Of a DNA stretch of 35,636 nt, positions 10,915-18,150 are shown piece after piece. The DNA is from Pluralibacter gergoviae ATCC 33028 = NBRC 105706 (GTDB lineage: Bacteria > Pseudomonadota > Gammaproteobacteria > Enterobacterales > Enterobacteriaceae), in the NCBI RefSeq assembly GCF_001598855.1, contig NZ_BCZS01000041.1, positions 1 through 35,636 of the forward strand, written 5' to 3'. The notes below the pieces were generated by a model. The model had not been told where the DNA came from. It made no database searches and was given only the letters and a program-made list of their open reading frames with translations. The translations under genes were made by a program, and so were the position numbers. Position 1 is the first letter of the stretch. Each line of letters starts with the position of its first letter.

Positions 10915-10930
10915 GTTTGCTTTCTACGAT

Positions 10931-11227
10931 TCAGAACACTTTTTTGTAGGGCCGCACCTTGACGTTATCATAGACGCCGGCCGCGACGTAAGGATCGGCA
11001 TCGGCCCAGGCCTGTGCCGCTTCCTGCGATTCAAACTCGGCGATGACGGTTGAGCCGCTAAATCCCGCGGCGCCTGGATCGCTGCTGTCAACGGCGGGCA
11101 TCGGGCCTGCGGTCAGCAGGCGGCCCTCATCCTGCAGCAGCTGCAGGCGGGCAAGGTGAGCGGGGCGGACGGAGAGTCGCTTTTCCAGAGAATCGGCGAT
11201 ATCTTCAGCATAAATCACATACAACAC
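10931..11227 (-). CDS. yciI: YciI-family (YCII domain) protein
   Basis: A 98-residue member of the YCII / dimeric alpha-beta barrel family, very close to E. coli YciI ([44 protein letters not shown]). The conserved histidine in [11 protein letters not shown] corresponds to the His of the His-Asp pair thought to be catalytic in the family; the substrate is unknown. Translation starts at GTG (11227), supported by an AAGGAG site (complement of about 11235-11240). An upstream in-frame ATG would add a non-conserved tail. It is transcribed divergently from tonB, as in E. coli. Confidence 0.94.
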   Translation of the reverse strand: MLYVIYAEDIADSLEKRLSVRPAHLARLQLLQDEGRLLTAGPMPAVDSSDPGAAGFSGSTVIAEFESQEAAQAWADADPYVAAGVYDNVKVRPYKKVF

Positions 11228-11355
11228 GGCACAGCTCCTTATCAAACGTTGTTCCGGTACGGTATTTGAAACCCGCGCGCTCTGCAATGCAAAGTTGATG
11301 GCCGCTTTTTTCGCCGGGGCGCCGACAAAGTTGATGCCGGATAAGATGCCTTATT

Positions 11356-11382
11356 GAATATGATTGCTATTTGCATTTACAA
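11356..11382. promoter_or_regulatory. Fur-box region upstream of tonB
   Basis: GAATATGATTGCTATTTGC and the overlapping continuation into CATTTACA resemble the tandem Fur-binding array of the E. coli tonB promoter, which has nearly the same sequence in this place. It lies about 40-65 bp before the tonB start, so iron-loaded Fur would block transcription. Confidence 0.6.
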
Positions 11383-11421
11383 TCATGCTCTCACTTTTTA
11401 ACTGCGACAATTATGACTTCA

Positions 11422-12159
11422 ATGACCCTTGATTTACCTCGCCGTTTTCCGTGGCCCACGCTGCTGTCCGTGTGCATCCATGGTGCCGTTGTGGCGGGTT
11501 TACTCTACACATCGGTACATCAGGTTATTGAACTGCCCGCACCTGCGCAGCCCATCTCGGTGACGATGGTGTCTCCCGCCGATCTGCAGCCGCCCCAGCC
11601 TGCGCCTGAGCCAGAGCCGGTGGTCGAGCCGGAACCTGAGCCGGTCGTGGAGCCGGAGCCTATCCCGGAGCCGCCGAAAGAGGCGCCGGTGGTCATCCAT
11701 AAGCCGAAGCCTAAACCCAAACCGAAGCCAAAGCCTAAGCCCAAACCGGAGAAAAAGGTTGAGCAGCCTAAGCGGGACGTTAAGCCCGCCGAGCCGCGGC
11801 CTGCCTCGCCGTTTGACAGCAGCAGCGCCCAGAGCCGCCCGACCAATAACAGCAATCAGACATCGGCCAGCAAACCCAACGTGGTGGCGCCTACCGGCCC
11901 GCGCGCGCTGCGCCGCGGCGATCCGGTTTATCCGCCGCGCGCCCAGGCGCTGCGGATCGAAGGGAGCGTGAGGGTTAAGTTTGACGTTACGGCCGACGGC
12001 CGCGTTGACAACATTCAAATCCTCTCGGCCAAGCCGGCGAACATGTTTGAGCGCGAGGTGAGAAACGCGATGCGCAAATGGCGCTACCAGCCGGGCCAGC
12101 CGGGTAACGGCCTTACCATGAACATCGTTTTCCGCCTTAACGGCGTCCAGGTCGATTAA
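11422..12159 (+). CDS. tonB: Energy-transducing protein TonB
   Basis: Inner-membrane-anchored protein that passes proton-motive energy from ExbB-ExbD to outer-membrane receptors for siderophores and vitamin B12. The 245 residues comprise a cytoplasmic tip, one membrane anchor (about residues 13-32 with the key SVCIH histidine), a Pro-Glu then Pro-Lys spacer (about residues 66-120, including eight KP units) and a C-terminal receptor-binding domain (YPPRAQALRIEGSVRVKFDV onward). The TonB-box-contacting region around AQALRIEG is conserved. I use the MTLDLPRR start at 11422; an in-frame ATG three codons earlier is possible. The KP tract is longer than in E. coli, giving six extra residues overall. 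Confidence 0.97.
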   Translation: MTLDLPRRFPWPTLLSVCIHGAVVAGLLYTSVHQVIELPAPAQPISVTMVSPADLQPPQPAPEPEPVVEPEPEPVVEPEPIPEPPKEAPVVIHKPKPKPKPKPKPKPKPEKKVEQPKRDVKPAEPRPASPFDSSSAQSRPTNNSNQTSASKPNVVAPTGPRALRRGDPVYPPRAQALRIEGSVRVKFDVTADGRVDNIQILSAKPANMFEREVRNAMRKWRYQPGQPGNGLTMNIVFRLNGVQVD

Positions 12160-12167
12160 TCCTCCAG

Positions 12168-12197
12168 GCATCGGCGGGCGATGGCCGCCGATGCTTT
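12168..12197 (+). terminator. Terminator after tonB
   Basis: A perfect 10-bp stem GCATCGGCGG / CCGCCGATGC with a 7-nt loop, followed by TTTCTC, lies 8 bp after the tonB stop. In E. coli a bidirectional terminator in this spot separates tonB from convergent yciA, but yciA is absent here. Confidence 0.8.
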
Positions 12198-12254
12198 CTC
12201 ACTCACCGTCACCCCCTGCAACAATTTTCCTGCTATTTACATAGGCTGCACGTT

Positions 12255-12283
12255 TTGCAACTTATGAAACAGTTAATTATCAT
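12255..12283 (+). promoter_or_regulatory. Promoter of the HlyD / ABC-2 export cassette
   Basis: TTGCAA (12255-12260), a 17-bp spacer and TATCAT (12278-12283) make a reasonable sigma-70 promoter about 85 bp before the first gene. The leader contains an 8-bp hairpin (ACAGCCGC / GCGGCTGT, 12309-12332). The -10 region lies in AATTATCATT, which faintly resembles a Fur half-site, but not enough to claim Fur control. Confidence 0.45.
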
Positions 12284-12368
12284 TAGGATGGTCGTGTCTT
12301 TTCTGTTTACAGCCGCATGCGCTGGCGGCTGTGCGTGAAGGTAATCAAATTTTAAGCAAGGGAACCTT

Positions 12369-13340
12369 ATGACCAAACGAGTCTGGGTAACGGTGTTGCT
12401 GATCGTTATCGCCGTATCTTTGGCAGTGCTATTCCGCTCACACGGAAAGGATCTGCTGCTGCAGGGTGAAGTCGATGCTCCGGAGGTCATCATTACCTCC
12501 AAGGCCAAGGGCAGGGTGATTGCCCGCTACGCCGAGCGCGGCGACGATGTGAAGGCCGGGCAGTTGCTTATTTCTCTCGAAAGCCCCGAGCTGATGGCGC
12601 AGCTGCGATCGCTGGAGGCCGCCCGCGATAAGGCCCAGGCGCAGCTGGATCAGTCGCTTAACGGCACCCGCGAGGAGGATATCCGCTCCCTGCGCGCCGA
12701 TCTTGGTCAGGCCGAAGCGCAGTACGCTAACGCCCAGCGTGACTATAAGCGCAATCTTAGCGTGGCGAAACAGGGCTACGTCTCCGCATCGGATCTGGAC
12801 GCTTCGCGGCGGGCGCGTGACACGGCGCTTGAGCAGGTGAAGGCCGCCAAAGCCAGCCTTGATGAAGGTATTCACGGCGATCGTATCGAACAGCGCGAAG
12901 CCTATGCCGCCGCGGTGCGCCAGGCCAATCAGGATATTATCGAGCTTAAGGCCCAGACCGACGATCTGCAGGTTCGCGCCCCGGTGCCGGGCGAGGTCGG
13001 GCCGATCCCGGCGGAGGTCGGCGAGCTGCTTAACGCCTCCAGTCCGCTGATGACCCTTATCCGCCTGCCGGACGCCTACTTTGTCTTTAACCTGCGTGAA
13101 GATATTCTGGCGGGCGTGCGCAAGGGCGATCGGGTGCGCATCAGGGTGCCAGCCCTGAAGGATAAAATCATCGATGCGCAGGTGCGCTACATTGCGCCGC
13201 TCGGCGACTACGCCACCAAGCGCGCGACCCGCGCAACCGGTGATTTCGATCTGAAAACCTTTGAGGTCCGCCTCTACCCGTCCCAGCCGGTGGCGGGACT
13301 GCGTCAGGGAATGAGCGCGCTATGGCAATGGAAAGAGTAA
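12369..13340 (+). CDS. HlyD-family membrane fusion protein of an export cassette
   Basis: Periplasmic adaptor of 323 residues, related to E. coli YhiI and YbhG. It has one N-terminal membrane anchor (residues 4-22, MTKRVWVTVLLIVIAVSLAV), then a first lipoyl half (PEVIITSKAKGRVIARYAER) and a Gln/Ala/Glu-rich coiled-coil hairpin (about residues 70-190). The second lipoyl half (DDLQVRAPVPGEVGPI) and a beta-barrel (VFNLREDILAGVRKGDRVRI) follow. Such adaptors link an inner-membrane pump to an outer-membrane TolC-type channel. The ATG has AAGGGA upstream. Its 3' end overlaps the next gene by 19 bp, so the three-gene unit is surely one operon. The exported substrate is not known. Confidence 0.88.
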   Translation: MTKRVWVTVLLIVIAVSLAVLFRSHGKDLLLQGEVDAPEVIITSKAKGRVIARYAERGDDVKAGQLLISLESPELMAQLRSLEAARDKAQAQLDQSLNGTREEDIRSLRADLGQAEAQYANAQRDYKRNLSVAKQGYVSASDLDASRRARDTALEQVKAAKASLDEGIHGDRIEQREAYAAAVRQANQDIIELKAQTDDLQVRAPVPGEVGPIPAEVGELLNASSPLMTLIRLPDAYFVFNLREDILAGVRKGDRVRIRVPALKDKIIDAQVRYIAPLGDYATKRATRATGDFDLKTFEVRLYPSQPVAGLRQGMSALWQWKE

Positions 13341-14476
13341 GGGCCGGCTGGCGCTGCTTCAGCCATGCCTTTGAGGCAGAAGCGCGGGTGGCGATCCGCT
13401 CGCCGGTGATCCACTGGCTCGGCTGGTGTTTCCCGCTGCTGCTGTTCATTTTGATCGCCAGCAACTTCTCCGAGGGCACGCTGCTGGACCTGCCGGTCTC
13501 GGTGGTCGATAACGATCAGAGCCCGCTCTCGAAGGAGCTTACCCGCAAGCTGGATGCCGGATCCCACGCCCGCATTTCAGCCTATGAAGGCGGTCTGCCC
13601 GAGGCGCAGAAAAGGCTGCGCAGCGCCCAGGATTACGCCATGCTCTATATTCCAGTGCACTTCGAATCCGACGTGCTGGCGGGTAAACAGCCCAGCGTGG
13701 TGATGTATTACAACGCCCTGTTTTACGGCGCTGGCCTCTACTCTACGCAGGATTTCTCCGGCCTGATGAGCGAACTCAATACCCGCTATCGCTCGATCAT
13801 TGCCGAAACAGTCGGTAAAGAGCCGCCGTCGCTGGCCAGCGTGTCGCTGAACTACGGCAGCCTGTTTAACGCCAGCGGCAGCTTTATCTACTACCAGCAG
13901 TTCGCGGCCACGATCCACCTGCTGCAGCTGTTTACCGTCACCTGCATGATCTACGTGCTTAATCAGCGCCGGGCGCTGATGCAGGCCAGGCCATTTGGTC
14001 TGGCGGTGATTGGCAAGCTGGCGCCCTATACCCTGAGCTACACCACGCTGCTGATGGCGGAAATCGCGCTGCTGGTCTTCGTGTTTGATGCCAGGGTCAG
14101 CGGTAATCCGCTGTTTATGCTGCTGATTGGTTTCTTCTACGTGATCGCGGCGCAGAGCATCGGCATTCTGCTGTTCACCTTCACGAAAACGGTGATCACC
14201 GCCTACACGCTGATCGGTATTCTGGTCAGCATCGCGCTGACCTTTTCCGGGCTCGCGGTGCCGGAGCTGTCGATGCCGCTCCCCGCGCAGATTATCTCCA
14301 ATATTGAACCGCTGACCCACGCGCTGTACGCCATGTTTGACGTCTTTCTGCGCGAAGTGCCGGCGACGGCGATTTTTGGCGTCTGCGCCCTGCTGATGGT
14401 CTATCCGCTCATTACCTGGCTGCTGGTGCGCAGGCGTCTGCTTAAGCGCTATCAGTTCGAAGAGGAGCAGGGATGA
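13322..14476 (+). CDS. ABC-2 type transporter permease, first of two
   Basis: A 384-residue membrane protein of the ABC2_membrane_3 class (YhhJ/YbhR-like). It has a first membrane segment near residues 31-50, a large periplasmic domain starting DLPVSVVDNDQSPLSKELTR (about 55-195), then five or so segments to the C-terminus, ending in a basic tail RRRLLKRYQFEEEQG. The DxDxS-like VVDNDQSPLS motif after the first segment is typical of drug and polymer exporters in this class. The start overlaps the adaptor gene by 19 bp; an ATG two codons later is an alternative. No ATPase gene accompanies it. Confidence 0.85.
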   Translation: MAMERVRAGWRCFSHAFEAEARVAIRSPVIHWLGWCFPLLLFILIASNFSEGTLLDLPVSVVDNDQSPLSKELTRKLDAGSHARISAYEGGLPEAQKRLRSAQDYAMLYIPVHFESDVLAGKQPSVVMYYNALFYGAGLYSTQDFSGLMSELNTRYRSIIAETVGKEPPSLASVSLNYGSLFNASGSFIYYQQFAATIHLLQLFTVTCMIYVLNQRRALMQARPFGLAVIGKLAPYTLSYTTLLMAEIALLVFVFDARVSGNPLFMLLIGFFYVIAAQSIGILLFTFTKTVITAYTLIGILVSIALTFSGLAVPELSMPLPAQIISNIEPLTHALYAMFDVFLREVPATAIFGVCALLMVYPLITWLLVRRRLLKRYQFEEEQG

Positions 14477-15600
14477 AGAGCTACTGGAGCACCCTGAAGC
14501 GGGTTCTGCTGGGGATGCTGGATAAACCGATGTGGATGCTGCTGCTGCTCTCGCTGTGCCTGATGAGCATGGTCTACGCCAAACATTCGGTATGGGATCT
14601 GCCGGTTGGCGTCATCGATCAGGATCACAGCAGCGTGAGCCGCCAGCTCATCCGCAGCCTCGACGCCACGCCCAAAATTGCTACCCGGATTTACGATAAC
14701 CTGCCGGAGGCCCAGCGGGATCTCGCCTGGCGCAGGCTGTTTGCGGTGATCATCATGCCCGTCAACCTGGAGAAAAAAATCCTCCACGGCGAGGCGATCA
14801 CCGTGCCGGTGTATGGCGATGCCACCAACCGCCTCGCCAACGGCCAGATTCAACAGGATGTGATAGCGGCCTACCAGCAATTGCTCAATACCTATAACAC
14901 CGGCATCCTGCTGCGGGCGGGATTTGACCAGCGCCAGGCGGAGCTGGTCATCCAGCCTATCGTTGGCCAGACGCTGGACGTCTTCAACCCCGGCATCAGC
15001 TTCGCGGCTATCATCTTTCCCGGCCTGCTGGTGATGCTGCTCCAGCACTCCCTGCTGATTGCCAGCGTCAGGGTGAGTATCGCTATACGCTCATCCGGCA
15101 AGCCGACGCTGCCGGTTTACCTGGGGGCGCTGTCGGCGCTGCTGCCTATCTGGCTGTTTCTGTCGATTGTCCTGTTCGTGCTCTGGCCGTGGGTGCTGGG
15201 ATACCGGCAGACCGCGCCGATCCCTGAAGTGCTGCTGCTGACTTTTCCCTTCCTGCTGGCGGTCCTCGGACTCGGCAAGCTGGTGACGGAGTGCCTGCGG
15301 CGGGTGGAGCTTATCTACCTGACGCTGTCATTTATTACCATGCCGGTATTCTATATTTCCGGCACCATCTGGCCGCTGCAGGCGATGCCGGCATGGGTGC
15401 GCGGCGTCTCCTCCTGTCTGCCCTCCACCTGGGCCACCAAGGCTATCGCCGGCGTCAACCAGATGGGGCTCAGCTTTGCCGACGTCATGAACGACCTGCT
15501 GATGCTGCTGTTTCTCGGCGCGTTTTACGCTCTGCTGGGTACGCTGGTGGGGATGCTGCGCAACGGCGTTGAGCTGCGGGCGCTGTTCAGGAAGCAGTAG
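14473..15600 (+). CDS. ABC-2 type transporter permease, second of two
   Basis: A 375-residue permease with the same architecture as its neighbour and visible similarity to it (DLPVGVIDQDHSSVSRQLIR against DLPVSVVDNDQSPLSKELTR). Membrane segments are near residues 17-36, 175-200, 215-245, 255-275, 285-305 and 340-362; ISGTIWPLQAMPAWVRG is the usual pre-terminal loop. It overlaps the preceding gene by 4 bp (ATGA), so the pair probably forms a heterodimer. It is the last gene of the cassette; a 22-bp palindrome follows at once. Confidence 0.85.
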   Translation: MKSYWSTLKRVLLGMLDKPMWMLLLLSLCLMSMVYAKHSVWDLPVGVIDQDHSSVSRQLIRSLDATPKIATRIYDNLPEAQRDLAWRRLFAVIIMPVNLEKKILHGEAITVPVYGDATNRLANGQIQQDVIAAYQQLLNTYNTGILLRAGFDQRQAELVIQPIVGQTLDVFNPGISFAAIIFPGLLVMLLQHSLLIASVRVSIAIRSSGKPTLPVYLGALSALLPIWLFLSIVLFVLWPWVLGYRQTAPIPEVLLLTFPFLLAVLGLGKLVTECLRRVELIYLTLSFITMPVFYISGTIWPLQAMPAWVRGVSSCLPSTWATKAIAGVNQMGLSFADVMNDLLMLLFLGAFYALLGTLVGMLRNGVELRALFRKQ

Positions 15601-15620
15601 CGCAGCCCCGGGGCTGCGCT
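15599..15620. terminator. Perfect 22-bp palindrome between convergent genes
   Basis: AGCGCAGCCCC followed by its exact complement GGGGCTGCGCT, overlapping the permease stop codon and ending 7 bp before the yniA stop. It would form a very stable hairpin in RNA from either strand and so probably separates the two converging units, though there is no T run. Confidence 0.55.
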
Positions 15621-15627
15621 GGCAGGA

Positions 15628-16485
15628 TCAGGCGCTCATCACGCGGTCAACCGCCTGCTGGGCGTTGACCAGGTGCTGGCCGCCGAACAGGATAGCGCGG
15701 TTGAGCTGGGTATAGAGCTGATAAATCGGCTGGCGGTCGGGAAAATCCGTCGCCAGCGGCAGCACGGACTGGTAACCGTCGTAAATCTGCGGCGGCTGCT
15801 CCGGGTGGAGCGGCAGCATGGCCAGGTCGCATTCGCGATCGCCCCAGTAGCAGGCGGGGTCGAACATGCAGGGGCCGTCCGGTCCCAGGGCGCAGTTGCC
15901 CGACCACAGATCGCCGTGCAGCAGCGAGGGCTGCGGCTGGTGATTCTGCAGGCGCTGGTGAACATGGCTGACAATGGCGTCGATATCGCCAAAGGTGATC
16001 CCTTTTTCTGCCGCCAGCTCCAGCTGCCAGCCGATGCGCTGTTCGGCAAAGAAGGTTGACCAGCGGCGCTGCCACGCGTTGGGCTGCGGGGTTGTGGAGA
16101 GGTGGTTGTCGTAATCAAGCCCAAACTGCGGCTGATCGCTCCATTTGTGGAGCCGCGCCAGCTGCTGGCCCAGCTGAAAAGCGCCGTGGGCATCCAGCGG
16201 CCGGGTGGGGAGATACTCCATCACCAGGAAGCTGTAGTCGCGGTCGCTGCCCACGGCGTACACCTCAGGTACCCGCACGGTTTTACTGCGGGAGAGAAGC
16301 TCAAGCTGGTCTGCTTCGGCGGTAAATACCGGCAGCAGCTCCCGCTCGTCGCTTTTGACGAAATAGTCCTTTCCGCCGAAGCGCAGGTGCCACGCGGAGT
16401 GAATCTCGCCGCCGGGCAGTTCGTTGCGCAGTTCGATTTCGCCGTCGCCGTGCTCTTTCAGCAGGCTGGTGATTGCGTGCCACAT
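15628..16485 (-). CDS. yniA: Fructosamine-3-kinase family protein YniA
   Basis: Cytoplasmic kinase of the fructosamine / ketosamine-3-kinase family, which phosphorylates sugars attached to protein amines so that the adducts fall off; the true bacterial substrate is unsure. The 285 residues match E. coli YniA throughout. The APH-like fold shows ATP-binding lysine DYFVKSDERE, the catalytic loop LLHGDLWSGNCAL and the metal-binding FDPACYWGDRECDLAM. The start MWHAITSLL at 16485 has a strong GGGGAGAG site just upstream and matches E. coli; a start five codons earlier would place that site inside the gene. It runs leftward after ydiZ. Confidence 0.95.
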   Translation of the reverse strand: MWHAITSLLKEHGDGEIELRNELPGGEIHSAWHLRFGGKDYFVKSDERELLPVFTAEADQLELLSRSKTVRVPEVYAVGSDRDYSFLVMEYLPTRPLDAHGAFQLGQQLARLHKWSDQPQFGLDYDNHLSTTPQPNAWQRRWSTFFAEQRIGWQLELAAEKGITFGDIDAIVSHVHQRLQNHQPQPSLLHGDLWSGNCALGPDGPCMFDPACYWGDRECDLAMLPLHPEQPPQIYDGYQSVLPLATDFPDRQPIYQLYTQLNRAILFGGQHLVNAQQAVDRVMSA

Positions 16486-16573
16486 GCTCTCTCTCCCCAT
16501 GTTGTCTGTCAGATCATCAGGTTAGCGCACAAGCGCGGTACAAAAACTCGAACTGACGCACAACTGCGCGCTT

Positions 16574-16864
16574 TTACGCCGCGCGCTGCGCCTTCAGCCA
16601 CGCCTCAAGCGTGGTCACCGTGACCTCTGCCTCTCCCTTAACGGCGGTGTCAGCCAGGCCGGCGGCCAGTGCTTTAATCTCCTCAGCGCTTTGCGGGCCG
16701 ATCCAGCCAAAAGAATTGGTGCCAGGGTCGTGAACTTTGCCCTCATCATCCGTCAGGGTAATCGTAAACCCGGCGCGGGTCAGATGATTATTAAGTTCAT
16801 TAATTTCCGTCAGCGTCTCTTCATGAAAGCGGACGGTTATTACATAGCGCGTCACATCGCTCAT
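16574..16864 (-). CDS. ydiZ: YdiZ, small protein of the GhoS/DUF2622 type
   Basis: A 96-residue soluble protein starting MSDVTRYVITVRFHEE with an AGGTG ribosome site. Length, sequence and position next to yniA agree with E. coli YdiZ. That family is related to GhoS, the antitoxin that cleaves ghoT mRNA, but YdiZ has no proven RNase activity or toxin partner, and no GhoT-like gene is near here. In E. coli ydiZ follows pfkB on the same strand; here pfkB is missing and ydiZ starts the leftward unit itself, 88 bp before yniA. Confidence 0.8.
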   Translation of the reverse strand: MSDVTRYVITVRFHEETLTEINELNNHLTRAGFTITLTDDEGKVHDPGTNSFGWIGPQSAEEIKALAAGLADTAVKGEAEVTVTTLEAWLKAQRAA

Positions 16865-17127
16865 CGATCACCTCGTTGTTATTAATGGAGTTTTTATAGC
16901 ATAGCCGATTGCGGCTATTTGGCGACTTTTGCCCACCGCGCAGAAACCCTGCGAGAAGCGGCGCGGGCGCTTCCGGATTAAGGCGATATCTGTCGCGGGC
17001 GCGTTCGCAGACGTTAAACATAACATTATGATTTGTGGTTTTTTTTATGGCCAGCATTGCGCCGGCGAGTTATACATTTCAACGCTATCAGATGCGCTGC
17101 TTATTCAAAAAATGAAATAAGATTTGA
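16865..17127. other. ydiZ / ydiY divergent spacer, no gene
   Basis: With the ydiY promoter and leader this makes a 387-bp gap. It is the place where E. coli carries pfkB, and I find no remnant of that gene. A small hairpin AGCCG-ATTG-CGGCT lies at 16903-16916 in the likely ydiZ promoter area. The rest shows nothing I can assign. Confidence 0.5.
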
Positions 17128-17156
17128 TTGATAAGTTTAAGGCGCCTTTTTATAAT
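17128..17156 (+). promoter_or_regulatory. Strong sigma-70 promoter of ydiY
   Basis: TTGATA (17128-17133), a 17-bp spacer and a perfect TATAAT (17151-17156) give one of the best promoters in the window. Transcription should begin near 17163, leaving a leader of about 90 nt before ydiY. Confidence 0.75.
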
Positions 17157-17162
17157 TTCTCG

Positions 17163-17229
17163 CCTTTCTAAGGACCGTCTGTCGCTTGTCCTCGCGAAAG
17201 TTTCCGGGACCGTCATGGTCTCTTTTTTT
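17163..17229 (+). ncRNA. Candidate attenuated leader or short RNA ahead of ydiY
   Basis: The expected transcript contains the direct repeat GGACCGTC twice (17172-17179 and 17207-17214). The second copy is part of a short hairpin GGGACC / GGTCTC (17206-17222, loop of 5) followed by seven T residues, an intrinsic-terminator pattern 22 bp before the ydiY start. The first repeat could compete for the GGTC arm, giving a possible switch. The stem is only 6 bp with one wobble, so termination may be partial. This is inference from sequence; E. coli ydiY is reported as acid-induced. Confidence 0.4.
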
Positions 17230-17251
17230 GTTGTACGGACTCATAAATTAA

Positions 17252-18010
17252 ATGAAGCTTTTTAAGACAGTACCCGCAGCTATTGTGCTGACGGGGAGCC
17301 TTTTTGCGTCGCTACACGCGCTGGCTGATAATACCGTTTTTACTGTCATGGACGATCCTTCCACCGCCAAAAAACCGTTTGAAGGTAAGGTTAACGGCGG
17401 CTACCTTGCGCAGTCCGGGAACTCGAAAAGCTCCTCGCTGACCGCCGACTCCACCCTGACCTGGTACGGCATCAATACCGCATGGTCCCTGTGGGGGAAT
17501 GCCAGTAACACCTCATCGAACGGCGACCGCTCGTCGGAAACCTACTCGGCCGGCGGCCGTTCACGCTACAACATGACCGATCTTGATTATCTGTTTGGCC
17601 AGGCCAGCTGGCTGACCGATCGCTTCAACGGCTATCGACAGCGCGACGTCTTCACCGCCGGTTACGGTCACCAGTACTGGAATGGCCCGGTGCACAGCCT
17701 GCGTTTCGAATTCGGTCCCGGCGTACGCTATGACGAACACACCAACGGCAACACCAAAACGCAGCCGCTGGGCTATGCGTCCGGCACCTACGCCTGGCAG
17801 ATGACAGACACCACCAAGTTTACCCAGGGCGTCTCCGTCTTCGGGGCAGGGGACACCACCGTCAACTCGGAAACCGCGCTGGACGTGGCGATTAATGACA
17901 ACTTCGGACTCAAGGTCGCCTATAACCTGACCTGGAACTCCGAGCCGCCCTCCTCGGCGCCGGAACATACCGATAAGCGAACCACCGTGACGCTTGGATA
18001 TAAGATGTAG
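17252..18010 (+). CDS. ydiY: DUF481 outer-membrane-type protein YdiY
   Basis: A 252-residue secreted protein, the same length as E. coli YdiY. It has a Sec signal of about 25 residues (MKLFKTVPAAIVLTGSLFAS, cut after ALA) and then alternating polar and aromatic stretches ending in an aromatic-x-M tail (TTVTLGYKM), consistent with a beta-barrel of the DUF481 family. Its role is unknown; acid induction is described for E. coli. The ribosome site is poor (ACGGAC), but the promoter is strong. In E. coli it is the gene between pfkB and thrS, and it keeps its orientation toward thrS here. Confidence 0.9.
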   Translation: MKLFKTVPAAIVLTGSLFASLHALADNTVFTVMDDPSTAKKPFEGKVNGGYLAQSGNSKSSSLTADSTLTWYGINTAWSLWGNASNTSSNGDRSSETYSAGGRSRYNMTDLDYLFGQASWLTDRFNGYRQRDVFTAGYGHQYWNGPVHSLRFEFGPGVRYDEHTNGNTKTQPLGYASGTYAWQMTDTTKFTQGVSVFGAGDTTVNSETALDVAINDNFGLKVAYNLTWNSEPPSSAPEHTDKRTTVTLGYKM

Positions 18011-18014
18011 CCTG

Positions 18015-18040
18015 CGGGCCGGCGTAATCCGGCCCGTTCA
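18015..18040 (+). terminator. Terminator after ydiY
   Basis: A perfect 8-bp stem CGGGCCGG / CCGGCCCG with a 6-nt loop starts 4 bp after the stop, followed by TTCATTTT. It isolates ydiY from the next promoter. Confidence 0.75.
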
Positions 18041-18079
18041 TTTTCACCGCGTCGGAACAGGGCTACTAAAATTAAGGGA

Positions 18080-18108
18080 TTGTGCGGCTAATTTCATTTA
18101 TGTATTAT
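18080..18108 (+). promoter_or_regulatory. Stable-RNA-like promoter of the tRNA-like gene
   Basis: TTGTGC (18080-18085), 17 bp, then TATTAT (18103-18108), followed by the GC-rich stretch CTCGCCCCCGC (18109-18119) where the discriminator and start site fall. A GC-rich discriminator is the hallmark of stringently controlled tRNA and rRNA promoters. The start near 18115 would leave a 35-nt 5' leader before the tRNA-like fold. Confidence 0.5.
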
Positions 18109-18150
18109 CTCGCCCCCGCAGCAAGCCAGCATCCGCTGCAGACAAAATAA

